From an uncultured Atopobiaceae bacterium (GTDB lineage: Bacteria > Actinomycetota > Coriobacteriia > Coriobacteriales > Atopobiaceae), in the NCBI GenBank assembly GCA_944321515.1, contig CALULO010000002.1:165163-229162 (forward strand): DNA of 64,000 nt, in the 5' to 3' direction. Of this stretch, positions 17,030 to 25,926 are shown piece by piece. Made by a program: the position numbers and the translations under genes. A model generated the notes under the pieces. That model searched no databases. It was not told the DNA's origin and was given only the letters and a program-made list of their open reading frames with translations. The number at the start of each line of letters is the position of its first letter. The first letter of the stretch is position 1.

Positions 17030-17163
17030 GAGTGGGACAAAGGGGACGGAGGTTTTTGTCCCACTCTGCCGATGTCCCCAGGCAGACGGGGTGAGAGCCC
17101 GACGCCCGGCGCCCCGCACCCCGCCCGGAAAGTGGAACAAAAACCTCCGTCCCCTTTGTCCCG
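17030..17163. repeat. Dispersed repeat, family A, inverted pair
   Basis: One palindromic copy (about 17033-17067, GTGGGACAAAGGGGACGG, closing GTCCCAC) and a reverse copy (about 17129-17163, AACAAAAACCTCCGTCCCC). They flank about 60 bp of unique DNA, so the whole block could fold as one large inverted repeat. The rest of the gap to 17306 holds no recognisable gene. Confidence 0.8.
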
Positions 17164-17306
17164 GGTAATGTAAGGTGTTTGTAAGATGCCAGCTAATCAA
17201 AGCCTGGAGCGCCGTTTCTCACCCTTCGGCTCGCATAGCTTACGTTATTCTTATCGAGCGTTTACATATTTGTGACAATGCGTCAGCGAAGGAAGCGAGT
17301 GCGCCA

Positions 17307-18356
17307 TTGATTACGTTTGACCAGTTCCTCGGCGTCCTGTCGAGCAACCCCTTTCTGATCCTGGTCATGGTTCTCGTCATGGGGACCATCTTCGTCAACG
17401 GCGCCACAGACGCCGCCAACGCCATCGCGGAGCCCGTGGGCACGCGTTCGATCAACGTCGACCACGCCATCATGATGAGCGTCATCTGCAACTTCGTCGG
17501 CCTCGTGGCCATGTCGTTCATCTCCACGGCGGTCGCCGACACCATCTCCGGGATGGTCGACTTCGGCGGAGACTCCCACGCCGCGCTCATCGCGCTTGCC
17601 GCCGCCACGGTCGGCATCGTCGCGTGGGGCGTCGGAGCCTGGCTCTTCGGCATCCCCACCTCCGAGAGCCACGCCCTCATCGCCGGCCTCACCGGCGCCG
17701 CCCTGGCCGTCTCCGGCGGGTTCGGCGGCGTCAACTTCAACGAGTGGGTCAAGGTCATCTACGGCCTCGTCCTCTCCACCGTGCTCGGCTTCCTCGCGGG
17801 CTGGGTCATCGCCAAGGTGATACCCATCGCCTGCAAGAACGCCGACCGACGGCGCGCCAACAACTTCTTCGGCCGCATGCAGGTGCTCGGCGCCGCCGGC
17901 GTGGCCCTCATGCACGGCGCGCAGGACGGCCAGAAGTTCATGTCCACCGCCATGCTCGCCATCGCGCTCTCGCTCAACCTCACGGTGGGCGACATGGGCG
18001 GCTTCCCCTTCTGGATCGAGGTGCTCTGCGCCGCCGTCATGGCCATCGGTACCGCGGTGGGCGGCAAGAAGATCATCAAGAAGGTCGGCATGGAGATGGT
18101 CCGCCTCGAGAAGTACCAGGGCTTCTCCGCCTCGGTCAGCGCCACCGCCTCCCTGCTCATCGCCACGCTCACGGGCCTGCCCGTCTCCACCACCCACACC
18201 AAGACCGCGGCCATCATGGGCGCCGGCGCCGCCAAGGACCCCAAGTCCGTCAACTGGGGCGTCGCCAAGGAGATGGTCCTCACCTGGGTCTTCACGTTCC
18301 CCGGCTGCGGCATCATCGGCTTTCTGCTTGCAAAGCTCTTCCTCGTGATCTTCTAG
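17307..18356 (+). CDS. pit: Inorganic phosphate transporter, PiT family
   Basis: 349 residues from a TTG at 17307, preceded by GAAGGAAG. The ATG at 17278 is out of frame and earlier in-frame codons give non-membrane sequence. The duplicated PiT signature is present: GATDAANAIAEPVGTRS near the N-terminus and ALMHGAQDGQK in the second half, the sodium/phosphate sites of the family. About ten hydrophobic segments and the loop TGLPVSTTHTKTAAIMG are visible. It transports phosphate (as metal phosphate or with cations). It pairs with the DUF47 gene that follows by 54 bp, a standard arrangement. Confidence 0.92.
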   Translation: MITFDQFLGVLSSNPFLILVMVLVMGTIFVNGATDAANAIAEPVGTRSINVDHAIMMSVICNFVGLVAMSFISTAVADTISGMVDFGGDSHAALIALAAATVGIVAWGVGAWLFGIPTSESHALIAGLTGAALAVSGGFGGVNFNEWVKVIYGLVLSTVLGFLAGWVIAKVIPIACKNADRRRANNFFGRMQVLGAAGVALMHGAQDGQKFMSTAMLAIALSLNLTVGDMGGFPFWIEVLCAAVMAIGTAVGGKKIIKKVGMEMVRLEKYQGFSASVSATASLLIATLTGLPVSTTHTKTAAIMGAGAAKDPKSVNWGVAKEMVLTWVFTFPGCGIIGFLLAKLFLVIF

Positions 18357-18410
18357 GGGCGCACGCCCGTCCCCTCCCTCAGGCCAAACGCAAAGCAAAG
18401 GAGTTCCCAC

Positions 18411-19037
18411 ATGCCCCGCATCAAGAAGGAAGACGAGTTCTACACCATGCTCAAGGAGCTCGCGTCGCTCATCACCGACGCGGCCGAGGAGTACAACGGC
18501 ATCGTCTGCGACTTCCCTGGCTCCATGAGCCGCATCCCGCAGATGAAGGTCTACGAGTCCAACGCCGACGAGCGCGTCAAGGCCATCATGGCCAAGCTCT
18601 ACACCTCGTTCATCACCCCGATTGACCGCGAGGACATCTCCACGCTCGCCCTGGCCATGGACGACGTCGTCGACTCCATGTACGGCGTCTCGGTGCGCCT
18701 CGACCTGTTCAACATGAGCGACCTGCGCCTTGAGGCCAGGCAGATCTCCGAGCTTACGGTCCACGCCGTCAACGAGATGAAGAGCATGATCGACCACCTT
18801 CCCGACTACAAGAAGGACCGCGTGGTCCTGGAGAAGGCCATCGAGATCGGCAGCGTGGAGGACGAGGGCGACACCGTCTACCAGCAGGCCCTCCGCCGCC
18901 TCTTCAGCGACGAGGAGGACGCGAGCGGCAAGTACGCCGTCACCTGGCTGCGCATCTTCGATCGCATGGAGCTCTGCCTGGACGCGTGCGACCGCGTCGC
19001 CGGCATCGTGCGCGACATCATCATGAAGGACGCCTAG
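18411..19037 (+). CDS. DUF47/PhoU-like PiT accessory protein
   Basis: 208 residues, all helical. The DUF47 signature TPIDREDISTLALAMDDVVD and the closing segment FDRMELCLDACDRVAGIVRD are clear. Such proteins regulate the neighbouring PiT transporter from the cytoplasm. The AAAGGAG ribosome site is strong and the gene sits directly behind pit, so co-expression is likely. Confidence 0.9.
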   Translation: MPRIKKEDEFYTMLKELASLITDAAEEYNGIVCDFPGSMSRIPQMKVYESNADERVKAIMAKLYTSFITPIDREDISTLALAMDDVVDSMYGVSVRLDLFNMSDLRLEARQISELTVHAVNEMKSMIDHLPDYKKDRVVLEKAIEIGSVEDEGDTVYQQALRRLFSDEEDASGKYAVTWLRIFDRMELCLDACDRVAGIVRDIIMKDA

Positions 19038-19097
19038 CGAGAAGAGCGAGAACGGCGAGAAGAACGACGGTCCCCGGGACGCTGCACCCGGGTGGCG

Positions 19098-19132
19098 GGC
19101 CGGGTCGGGGACCTTCCCCGGCCCGGCCTTCT
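19098..19132 (+). terminator. GC-rich terminator-like hairpin after the phosphate genes
   Basis: GGCCGGG-tc-GGGG / CCCC-gg-CCCGGCC, a 13-bp stem with a 5-nt loop (one G-T pair), followed by TTCTC. The remaining spacer to 19351 is CCGG-rich low-complexity DNA with recurring CTCGTG and CCGGCC words and no gene; one exact GGCGAGAAGAAC copy lies at 19054. Confidence 0.55.
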
Positions 19133-19306
19133 CGTGTCTGACCCGGCCTCGACGCGCGTTACCCGGCCCCCTCATGTCCGGCTTGGCCTCGGTACGCCTC
19201 ATCCGGCCTTCTCGTGCCTGGTGGGGCCCGTCACGGCCCCGTGTCTCTCGTGCCAGCCCCTCGCCCCGCGCGCCCAGCCCCGCGTGCGCGACCCGTCCCC
19301 GAGGCG

Positions 19307-19312
19307 TATAAT
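19307..19312 (+). promoter_or_regulatory. -10 element of the aldo/keto reductase gene
   Basis: Consensus TATAAT 39 bp before the start codon. No recognisable -35 box at the right distance. Confidence 0.5.
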
Positions 19313-19351
19313 TCAAGCAACGTAACGTCACTTGAGGAGATGGGAAATCAC

Positions 19352-20488
19352 ATGCTGTATCGTGACTTCAAGGGACTCAGCCTCTCCGCGCTTGGTTTCG
19401 GCGCCATGAGGCTCCCCGTGGTGGACGGGGACGACGCGCAGCCCGACCAGGCCGCTGTGGACGAGATGGTCGACTACGCCATCGAGCACGGCGTCAACTA
19501 CTTCGACACGGCGTGGGGCTACCACGCGGGCAACTCGGAGGTCGTCCTGGGCCGCGCGCTTGCACGCCACCCGCGCGACTCCTTCTACCTCGCCGACAAG
19601 TTCCCCGGCTACGACCTCTCCAACATGGGCAAGGTCAAGGAGATCTTCGAGCGTCAGCTCGAGAAGACCGGCGCCGGCTACTTCGACTTCTACCTCTTCC
19701 ACAACGTGTGCGAGATGAACGTGGACGGCTACCTCGACCCTGCCAACGGCATCCTCGACTACCTGCTTGAGCAGAAGCGCGAGGGCCGCATCCGCCACCT
19801 GGGCTTCTCCGCGCACGGTGCCATCCCGGTGATGGAGCGCTTCCTCGAGGCCTACGGCAAGGAGATGGAGTTCTGCCAGATCCAGCTCAACTACCTCGAC
19901 TGGGAGTTCCAGGACGCTCGCGGCAAGGTCGACCTCCTGCGCAAGTGGGACATCCCTGTGTGGGTCATGGAGCCGGTTCGCGGTGGCAAGCTTGCGCGCC
20001 TTGGCGAGAAGGACGAGGCGCGCCTCGCCGCCCTGCGCCCCGACGAGCGCCCCGTTGCCTGGGCGTTCCGCTTCCTGCAGGGCATCCCCGAGGTCACGGT
20101 GACGCTCTCCGGCATGTCTGACTTCGAGCAGCTGAAGGAGAACGTCCAGACCTACTCCGAGGAGCGCCCGCTGTCCGAGGAGGAGCTCGCCGCCCTCATG
20201 GACATCGCCCACGAGATGGGCGCGCAGGGGACCGTGCCGTGCACGGCGTGCCACTACTGTACGAGCCACTGCCCGATGGGGCTCGACATCCCGCACCTGC
20301 TCTCGCTCTACAACCAGCTCGTGGTCACCGGCAAGGGCGACTTCATCGCCCCGATGGCCCTCTCCGCGCTGCCCGAGGACAAGCGCCCGGCTGCCTGCAT
20401 AGGCTGCGGGAGCTGCGCAGCGGTGTGCCCGCAGCAGATCGACATCCCTGGCACGCTCGCGGACTTCGCAAGCCGCCTGGCGGGCTAG
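19352..20488 (+). CDS. Aldo/keto reductase with C-terminal [4Fe-4S] ferredoxin domain
   Basis: 378 residues. ATG 19352 is chosen because GAGGAG lies 12 bases before it; an in-frame ATG at 19340 is too close to the site. Residues 1-280 form the aldo/keto reductase barrel (ALGFGAMRLP, YFDTAWGYH, IRHLGFSAHG). Residues about 295-378 carry two ferredoxin motifs, CTACHYCTSHCPMGLDIP and CIGCGSCAAVCPQQIDIP, with eight cysteines for two clusters. This oxidoreductase type is common in anaerobes and probably couples a carbonyl substrate to ferredoxin rather than NADPH alone. Substrate unknown. It stands alone with its own promoter. Confidence 0.92.
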   Translation: MLYRDFKGLSLSALGFGAMRLPVVDGDDAQPDQAAVDEMVDYAIEHGVNYFDTAWGYHAGNSEVVLGRALARHPRDSFYLADKFPGYDLSNMGKVKEIFERQLEKTGAGYFDFYLFHNVCEMNVDGYLDPANGILDYLLEQKREGRIRHLGFSAHGAIPVMERFLEAYGKEMEFCQIQLNYLDWEFQDARGKVDLLRKWDIPVWVMEPVRGGKLARLGEKDEARLAALRPDERPVAWAFRFLQGIPEVTVTLSGMSDFEQLKENVQTYSEERPLSEEELAALMDIAHEMGAQGTVPCTACHYCTSHCPMGLDIPHLLSLYNQLVVTGKGDFIAPMALSALPEDKRPAACIGCGSCAAVCPQQIDIPGTLADFASRLAG

Positions 20489-20559
20489 CCTGCGCGGGGA
20501 AGGCCGCCTCGGCGCCCCCTCTGCTACACTCGCGGGACGAGACGAGGGGAGGGGGCGCC

Positions 20560-21201
20560 ATGGCAAGGCCGGAGACCCTGGGGGCGGTCCTGTTTGACTT
20601 CGACGGGACGCTGTGCGACACCGAGCGGCACAACCTCGCACTAGTCCGCGAGGTGCTGGTGGAGCTCGACGCGCCCGTGAGCGACGAGGAGCTCCTCTCC
20701 ATAGCCGGCGGGGACGACCGCGTGGTCATCCCGCCGATCCTGGAGCGCTACGGGTCCCCCTACGATATCGAGGAGTACGAGCGCCGCCGCGACGGCTGCT
20801 ACCGGACCTACTCCCAGGCCCCGCTCGCCCTCGAGCCGGGCGCGCGCGAGCTCGTCTCGTCCCTGCGCGGCCGCGGGGTCGCCGTGGCGCTCGTCTCGAC
20901 GACGGTTGCGCGCTGCGTGCTCACCGCCCTCGACCGCCTGCGCGCCCTCGACCTCTTCGACGTGGTGGTGACGGGCGACATGGTCGAGAGGCGCAAGCCG
21001 CACCCAGACCCCTACCTGCGCGCGCTCGACCTCCTGGGAGCGGACGCGGGGGAGGCCGTGGCGGTGGAGGACTCGCCGGCGGGGATAGCCTCGGCGCACG
21101 CCGCCGGGCTCCATGCTATCGGCTACTCGGGCTGCTCGCTCGGGCAGGACCTCTCCGCCGCGGACGAGGTCGTGGATAGCTATCTCGGCTTCATCCTCTA
21201 G
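20560..21201 (+). CDS. HAD-superfamily hydrolase (phosphoglycolate phosphatase/beta-phosphoglucomutase-like)
   Basis: 213 residues with a GAGGGGAGGGGG site before ATG 20560. All HAD motifs are present: DFDGTLCDT (nucleophile Asp), VALVSTT (motif II), the RRKPHPDPYL lysine (motif III) and VAVEDSPAGIASA (motif IV). The small helical cap and the motif IV form are typical of phosphoglycolate phosphatase or sugar-phosphate mutase relatives. The substrate is not predictable. A TACACT box at 20524-20529 may be its -10 element. Confidence 0.9.
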   Translation: MARPETLGAVLFDFDGTLCDTERHNLALVREVLVELDAPVSDEELLSIAGGDDRVVIPPILERYGSPYDIEEYERRRDGCYRTYSQAPLALEPGARELVSSLRGRGVAVALVSTTVARCVLTALDRLRALDLFDVVVTGDMVERRKPHPDPYLRALDLLGADAGEAVAVEDSPAGIASAHAAGLHAIGYSGCSLGQDLSAADEVVDSYLGFIL

Positions 21202-21214
21202 GGGGGTGATCGCC

Positions 21215-22228
21215 GTGACCGCGCGACACCCCCAGTGCGACCCCATGCCGCTCCTGAGCTCGGCGTTCGAGCCGGGGAGGTGCCGTGAGCTCGTCGAGTC
21301 GATGCCGAAGGGGCCGGCTCGCGACGTGGCCCGCGCCGAGCTCCTCTACTTCACCGGCCAGGCCGAGGCAGCCGCCGCCGCGGCGCGCCCGCTCCTGGCG
21401 AGCGACGACCTCTCCGTGCTCCTCTCCGCGAGCCTCGTCCTCGGCTATGCGAGCTTCTCGCTCGGCCAGGCCGATGACGCCCGCGCGGCGCTCGGCGCCG
21501 CCCGGGCCGCGGTGGGGGAGGGCCTCGACGACGCCGACCCCCTGGCCACGGCAGTCGCCTCGTTCTTCGTCACCACGGCGCGCACCCTTCTCCACCTGCC
21601 GCTCCCCGAGCGCGTTCCGCCCCTCGAAGATTGCGTCGGGCTCCTCCCGGAGGGCCTGCGGCCATTCGCCCTCTACGTGCTGGCGCACCAGGCGTACCTC
21701 GTGGGCGAGCACGGCCGGTGCGTGGGCGTCGCCGAGGCGGCGCTCGCCGTCCAGGGTAAGGAGCGGCCCATCACCAACACCTACCTTCACCTCGCCTGCG
21801 TCATGGGCTACGTAGGCATGCGGGACGTGGGGGCTGCCCGCGCGCACCTGCTGGCCGCGTGGGACCTCGCCCGACCCGACGGCCTCATCGAGCCCTTCGG
21901 CGAGCACCACGGCCTCCTCGGCGGCATGCTCGAGGCGGTCATCAAGCGCGGGTGGCCGGACGACTTCCGGCGCATCATCGACATCACCTACCGCTTCTCC
22001 GCCGGCTGGAGGCTCGTCCACAACCCCGACGCCCTCGACGCGGTGGCGGACAACCTCACGACCACCGAGTTCGCCGCCTCGACGCTCGCCGCGCGCGGCT
22101 GGACCAACCAGGAGATCGCCGACCACCTTGGAGTCTCCGTCAATACCGTCAAGACGCTCGTCTCGTCCTCCCTGCGAAAGCTCGGCGTCTCGAGCAGGCG
22201 GGAGCTCGGCCGCTTCATGCTCCCGTAG
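21215..22228 (+). CDS. LuxR-type transcriptional regulator with TPR-like N-terminus
   Basis: 337 residues from GTG 21215, placed 8 bases after a run of six G (21201-21206). A GTG at 21206 and an ATG at 21245 are alternatives. The C-terminal about 60 residues are a LuxR helix-turn-helix (TTTEFAASTLAARGWTNQEIA, then HLGVSVNTVKTLVSSSLRKL). The preceding about 260 residues are helix pairs resembling tetratricopeptide repeats, like the sensory part of MalT-type regulators but without their ATPase. No receiver domain is present. It overlaps no neighbour and follows the phosphatase by 13 bp. Targets unknown; the adhesin gene downstream is one possibility. Confidence 0.85.
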   Translation: MTARHPQCDPMPLLSSAFEPGRCRELVESMPKGPARDVARAELLYFTGQAEAAAAAARPLLASDDLSVLLSASLVLGYASFSLGQADDARAALGAARAAVGEGLDDADPLATAVASFFVTTARTLLHLPLPERVPPLEDCVGLLPEGLRPFALYVLAHQAYLVGEHGRCVGVAEAALAVQGKERPITNTYLHLACVMGYVGMRDVGAARAHLLAAWDLARPDGLIEPFGEHHGLLGGMLEAVIKRGWPDDFRRIIDITYRFSAGWRLVHNPDALDAVADNLTTTEFAASTLAARGWTNQEIADHLGVSVNTVKTLVSSSLRKLGVSSRRELGRFMLP

Positions 22229-22366
22229 ACGGTCCTCCCCGCGCCGTGGGCGGTCTCATCCTTTTCGGGCCGAAGACGGGCGATGCGGGACGCCGTTACC
22301 CTGCGGGACAATAGGGGGCGAGAAGAACCTGCCGGCTGCGGCGGTCCGGAGAGAAGGGTGGTCCCC

Positions 22367-24525
22367 ATGTTCAAGAAGCTTGTTGCGACCGCATTAGGAG
22401 GTTGCCTCCTGGTGGCGGCGCTCTGCCTGGGCCTGCTGCCCGCCACGGCGCCGGCGGCGGAGACAAGCACCGTTTATGTGGGAGGCGTGGCGCTTGCCGG
22501 AAGTTCTGACGGTATCGTTTACGCCACAACAAACGAAAACGGCGAAGTGACAACGGAAGGTGCAACTGCCGACAACTACAACATCAAGTGGGACGGCAGC
22601 ACGCTGACTCTGCGCGGGGCCACCATAAAAAAGAATTGTATGCCAGCGACCTTCCCCTTACTAATATTACCGGAGCGGCCATTGGCGTGCTCAATCAAAA
22701 CGGGAATGCAGAACTGACCATCCAGTTGGAGAGCAGCAATACAATAGAAGGTGTCAGCTATGGAATTAATGTGCGTGCCCCCTCTATTGGCAGTGCCAAC
22801 CTGACCATCACGGGCGGCGGCACCTTGTTTGTCAACTCATATTTTGGTCCAATCTTTGTTATCAGTTCCAACGGTAATGCTGCCCTGGGCATCGAAAACG
22901 CGAAGGTCACAGCCACAAGTTCCTATGGCAATGGCGTTACCGTGCGGAGCGGTAGTAACGAAACCTCAACACTCACCGTGGATGGTGGCGGTCTGACCGC
23001 TACAGCACAGTCGGAGAATGTTTCAGGAATTAGTCTTTCGGTCGGCGCCGATGGAACCGGCGGCAGCTCGTCCACAGTGACCGTCAGCAACAACGCCATC
23101 GTGCGGGCCAACGGCAGTGCCGGTGGAATTACGAGTGATTCTTCTACTGGGGTTCAGTACGGAACAGGTAGCGATAGTACAGGCGGCATTGTCTTTGACG
23201 GCGATACCGGCACCGTGTACGGCGATGTGACTCTGGACGAAAACCTCACCATCAGCGAGAGCGAAACCCTGACCGTCCCGCAGGGTTCTACCCTCAACAC
23301 CAACGCCAACCTGACTAACAACGGAACCATCATCAACAAGGGCACGCTGACTGGCACGCCGGCAGGAATTGGCACAACCGAAACCGCCCCTGCCATCACT
23401 AGCCAGCCTATAGGCCAGACCGTGACCGAGGACGAAACCGCCACGTTCGCTATCGAAGCCATCGGCGGGAACCTGTCCTACCAATGGCAGAAAAGCAACG
23501 ACGACGGCCAAAGCTGGGAGAATATTGACGGCGCAAATGCCGCCACATACACCACGGAGACTGCCACAACGGCCATAGACGGCTGCAGGTACCGCTGCGC
23601 GGTGGGCAACAGCGTGGGCGGCATCATCAGCAGCGAAGCCATCCTGACGGTTCACGCACACGCATGGGGTGAGCCTGAGTGGAGCTGGTCTGCGGACGGC
23701 AAGAACTGTACGGTGACGTTCACCTGCGAGGGCGACGCGACGCATCAGGAGACCCCGGAGGTAGAGGTCACCTCGGCCGTGAAGACGCCCGCCACCTGCA
23801 CCGAGGCCGGCGTGACTACTTATATGGCCACCGTCGAGTTCGACGGCGAGACCTACACATCCACCAAGGACGTGGCGGACATCCCGGCCGCCGGCCACAA
23901 GCTGACCAAGACGGAGGCCGAGGCCCCCGCCTGCACCGAGCCGGGCAGCGCGGAGTACTGGACCTGCGGGGTCTGCGGCAAGGCCTTCTCCGACGCCGCG
24001 GGCGAGCACGAAATCACCCCCGAGGACGCCGCGATCCCGGCCACCGGCCACGAGTTCGAGGGCGGGCTCTGCTCCGTCTGCGGCGCGCGTGACACGTCCT
24101 TCTCGCCGGCGCTTGTCTCTGGTGAAGGTGCCAAGTGGACCAAGGGCTCCAACAAGGGGCTGACGTTCGTCTCGAGCGCGGCCTTCGCCGACCTCGTGGA
24201 GGTGCGCCTGGACGGGCAGGTCCTCTCCGCCTCCGAGTACGTCGTCCGCGAGGGCAGCACGGTCGTGACGCTTCCCGCGAAGCTCCTCGAGGGCCTCAAG
24301 GCCGGCGACCACGAGCTCCTCATTGTGTCCGGGTCCGGCACGGTGCGCGCTTCCCTTACCGTCGCGGAGACTGCAAAGGTCGAGGAGGCCGCGAAGGCCG
24401 AGAAGGCGTCGGCCGATGAGCTCCCGGCGAGCGGCGACCCCTCTGCGCCCGCGCTTGCCATCGCCGCCGCTGCCGCTGCGGGTGCGGGGCTCGTCGTCCT
24501 CTCCAGGCGTCGCGCAGCGAGGTAG
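22367..24525 (+). CDS. Cell-wall-anchored adhesin-like protein, split by a -1 frameshift
   Basis: The first frame runs 22367-22717 (116 codons: signal peptide ATALGGCLLVAALCLGLLPA, then the domain opening VYVGGVALAG). Homologous sequence continues in the -1 frame to 24525; joined at 22633 the product is about 719 residues. Domains in order: a beta-helix-like domain rich in SNLTITGG repeats (to about nt 23350), an Ig-like domain (SQPIGQTVTEDETATF, YQWQKSNDDGQSWENI), Cys-paired surface repeats (EYWTCGVCGKAFSDAAGEHE), a small beta domain, and a sortase tail (LPASGD, hydrophobic stretch, RRRAAR). The middle, about 22490-23690, has clearly lower GC and different codons than both ends, so it looks imported. 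The frame change coincides with the heptamer A AAA AAG. A mutation or assembly error would look the same. Confidence 0.75.
22627..22633 (+). promoter_or_regulatory. Slippery heptamer A AAA AAG at the adhesin frame change
   Basis: Six A followed by G, with the zero frame read as ATA AAA AAG. This is the phase required for a -1 slip, as at the classical dnaX site. The -1 frame stays open for 630 codons, while the zero frame stops at 22717. GGGG lies about 8 bases upstream. No obvious stimulatory stem follows. Confidence 0.55.
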
Positions 24526-24563
24526 CGTGGGCTGGAACGAGGTCCAGCACATAGGGTAGGAAA

Positions 24564-24598
24564 GGGGCCCCGTCGCGGACGAGTCGCGGCGGGGCCCT
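24564..24598. terminator. Bidirectional terminator between adhesin and aldolase genes
   Basis: Arms GGGGCCCCGTCGCG and CGCGGCGGGGCCC with a short loop (one bulge), between two converging genes. Confidence 0.7.
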
Positions 24599-24627
24599 TC
24601 GTGAGGCGGGTGTGGGCCGGGCGTGGC

Positions 24628-25683
24628 CTACGCGAGCGTGCTAGCTAGGGCAATCAGCTCGTCCACGTCCTTCTCGCCGGTGGCCCAGGAGCACACAAAG
24701 CGCACGACCACCTGCTTGTCGCTGAGCTCGTAGAAGGTCTCGCAGCCGCAGACCGCCTCGAGGGCGTCGCGCTGGGCGGGTGTCACGACAAAGAACTGCT
24801 GGTTGGAGGCAGAGTCACCGTAGGGCTTGAAGCCAAGCTCCACGAGCCCCGCGCGCAGCCGCAGCGCGCACTCGTTGGCGCCCCTTGCCAGGCGCCAGTA
24901 GAGCGCCTCGCCGCCGTCAGCCGGGGCCTCGAAGGCGGCCTCGAACTGCACGCCGAGCAGGCGTCCCTTTGCCATGAGGCCGCCGCGCTCCTTCTGGAGG
25001 AACGGGAACGACTCGCGCAGGCGCGGGTTGGATATGACCATGGCCTCGCCGAAGAGCATGCCGTTCTTGGTGCCGCCGATGTAGAAAGCGCCGCAGCGGC
25101 GGGCGATGTGCTCAAGCGTGAGGCCGCCCGCGGCGGGGGAGGTGAGGGCGCTGCCCAGGCGCGCGCCGTCGAGGAAGACGGGCAGGTCGTGGGAGTCGGC
25201 CCAGTCGCAGATGGCGTCGAAGCGCTCGAGGTCCCACACGCCGCCGAGCTCGGTGGTGTCGGAGATGTAGACGCAGCCGGGGCGCGTCATGTGGCGCCCG
25301 CACGAGTTCTGGAAGCGCCACACGCGCTCGGCCGCCTCGGGGGAGAGGAAGCCGTCGGAGTCGTCGGTGGGCAGCACGGTGCGGCCGCACGCGGCGACGG
25401 CGCCCGTCTCGTGCACGTTGATGTGGGCGTCCTTGGTGCAGACGGCGCCCTCCCACTCGCGCAGGAGGCCGGTCACGCCGATGACGTTGGCGGAGGTGCC
25501 GCCCACGCAGAACTCCACGTCCACGTCGTCGCGCCCGCACGCGACGCGGATGAGCTCGCGGGCGCGCTCGCAGTGGGCGTCGCCCTCGGTGTAGCCGACG
25601 GTCTGCTCGTCGTTGGTGGCGACGAGCGTCTGAAGGACCTCGGGGGCGGCGCCCTCGGAGTAGTCGTTGCGGAACATGCGCAT
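24628..25683 (-). CDS. Low-specificity threonine aldolase-like PLP enzyme (beta-eliminating lyase family)
   Basis: 351 residues from ATG 25683; ATG 25677 is an alternative. A GAGAGGAG site lies upstream. Fold-type I PLP features are clear: FCVGGTSANVIG (phosphate loop), HINVHETGAV, VFLDGARLGSAL (aspartate to the pyridine nitrogen) and YIGGTKNGMLFGEAM with the Schiff-base lysine. It should cleave L-threonine or allo-threonine to glycine and acetaldehyde, or act on a related beta-hydroxy amino acid. Monocistronic and converging on the adhesin gene. Confidence 0.9.
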   Translation of the reverse strand: MRMFRNDYSEGAAPEVLQTLVATNDEQTVGYTEGDAHCERARELIRVACGRDDVDVEFCVGGTSANVIGVTGLLREWEGAVCTKDAHINVHETGAVAACGRTVLPTDDSDGFLSPEAAERVWRFQNSCGRHMTRPGCVYISDTTELGGVWDLERFDAICDWADSHDLPVFLDGARLGSALTSPAAGGLTLEHIARRCGAFYIGGTKNGMLFGEAMVISNPRLRESFPFLQKERGGLMAKGRLLGVQFEAAFEAPADGGEALYWRLARGANECALRLRAGLVELGFKPYGDSASNQQFFVVTPAQRDALEAVCGCETFYELSDKQVVVRFVCSWATGEKDVDELIALASTLA

Positions 25684-25877
25684 GGTGGTGTCTCGCTCCT
25701 CTCGCCGTTTTCTGACGCGCACGATTGTAGCCCGCCCGCGCGTCCCGGCCGCGTGCGGCGCGAACGCCCGACCGCCCTCGCGTGCCCGGCCCCGCGGCCT
25801 CGCCTGCCGACTCCTCTCGCCCCGCCGCGCTTTGTTACAAGCTCGGCAAAGGTGTGTGTCGCCCCGTCGCACAGGGT

Positions 25878-25901
25878 TTATCGTGTGCGCAGCACCGATA
25901 A
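25878..25901 (+). promoter_or_regulatory. Inverted repeat upstream of ilvE
   Basis: TTATCG-N12-CGATAA, 25 bp before the ribosome site region of the aminotransferase gene. It may be an operator. No T-box or leader peptide was recognised. Confidence 0.35.
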
Positions 25902-25926
25902 CAGCTTTTGAGGGGGCATCTCGCAC

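Noticed and set aside
22490-23690. Insertion sequence or prophage as the source of the low-GC cassette
   Set aside because: No transposase, integrase, terminal inverted repeats or target duplication seen; the segment encodes surface-protein domains in frame with its flanks apart from the -1 shift.
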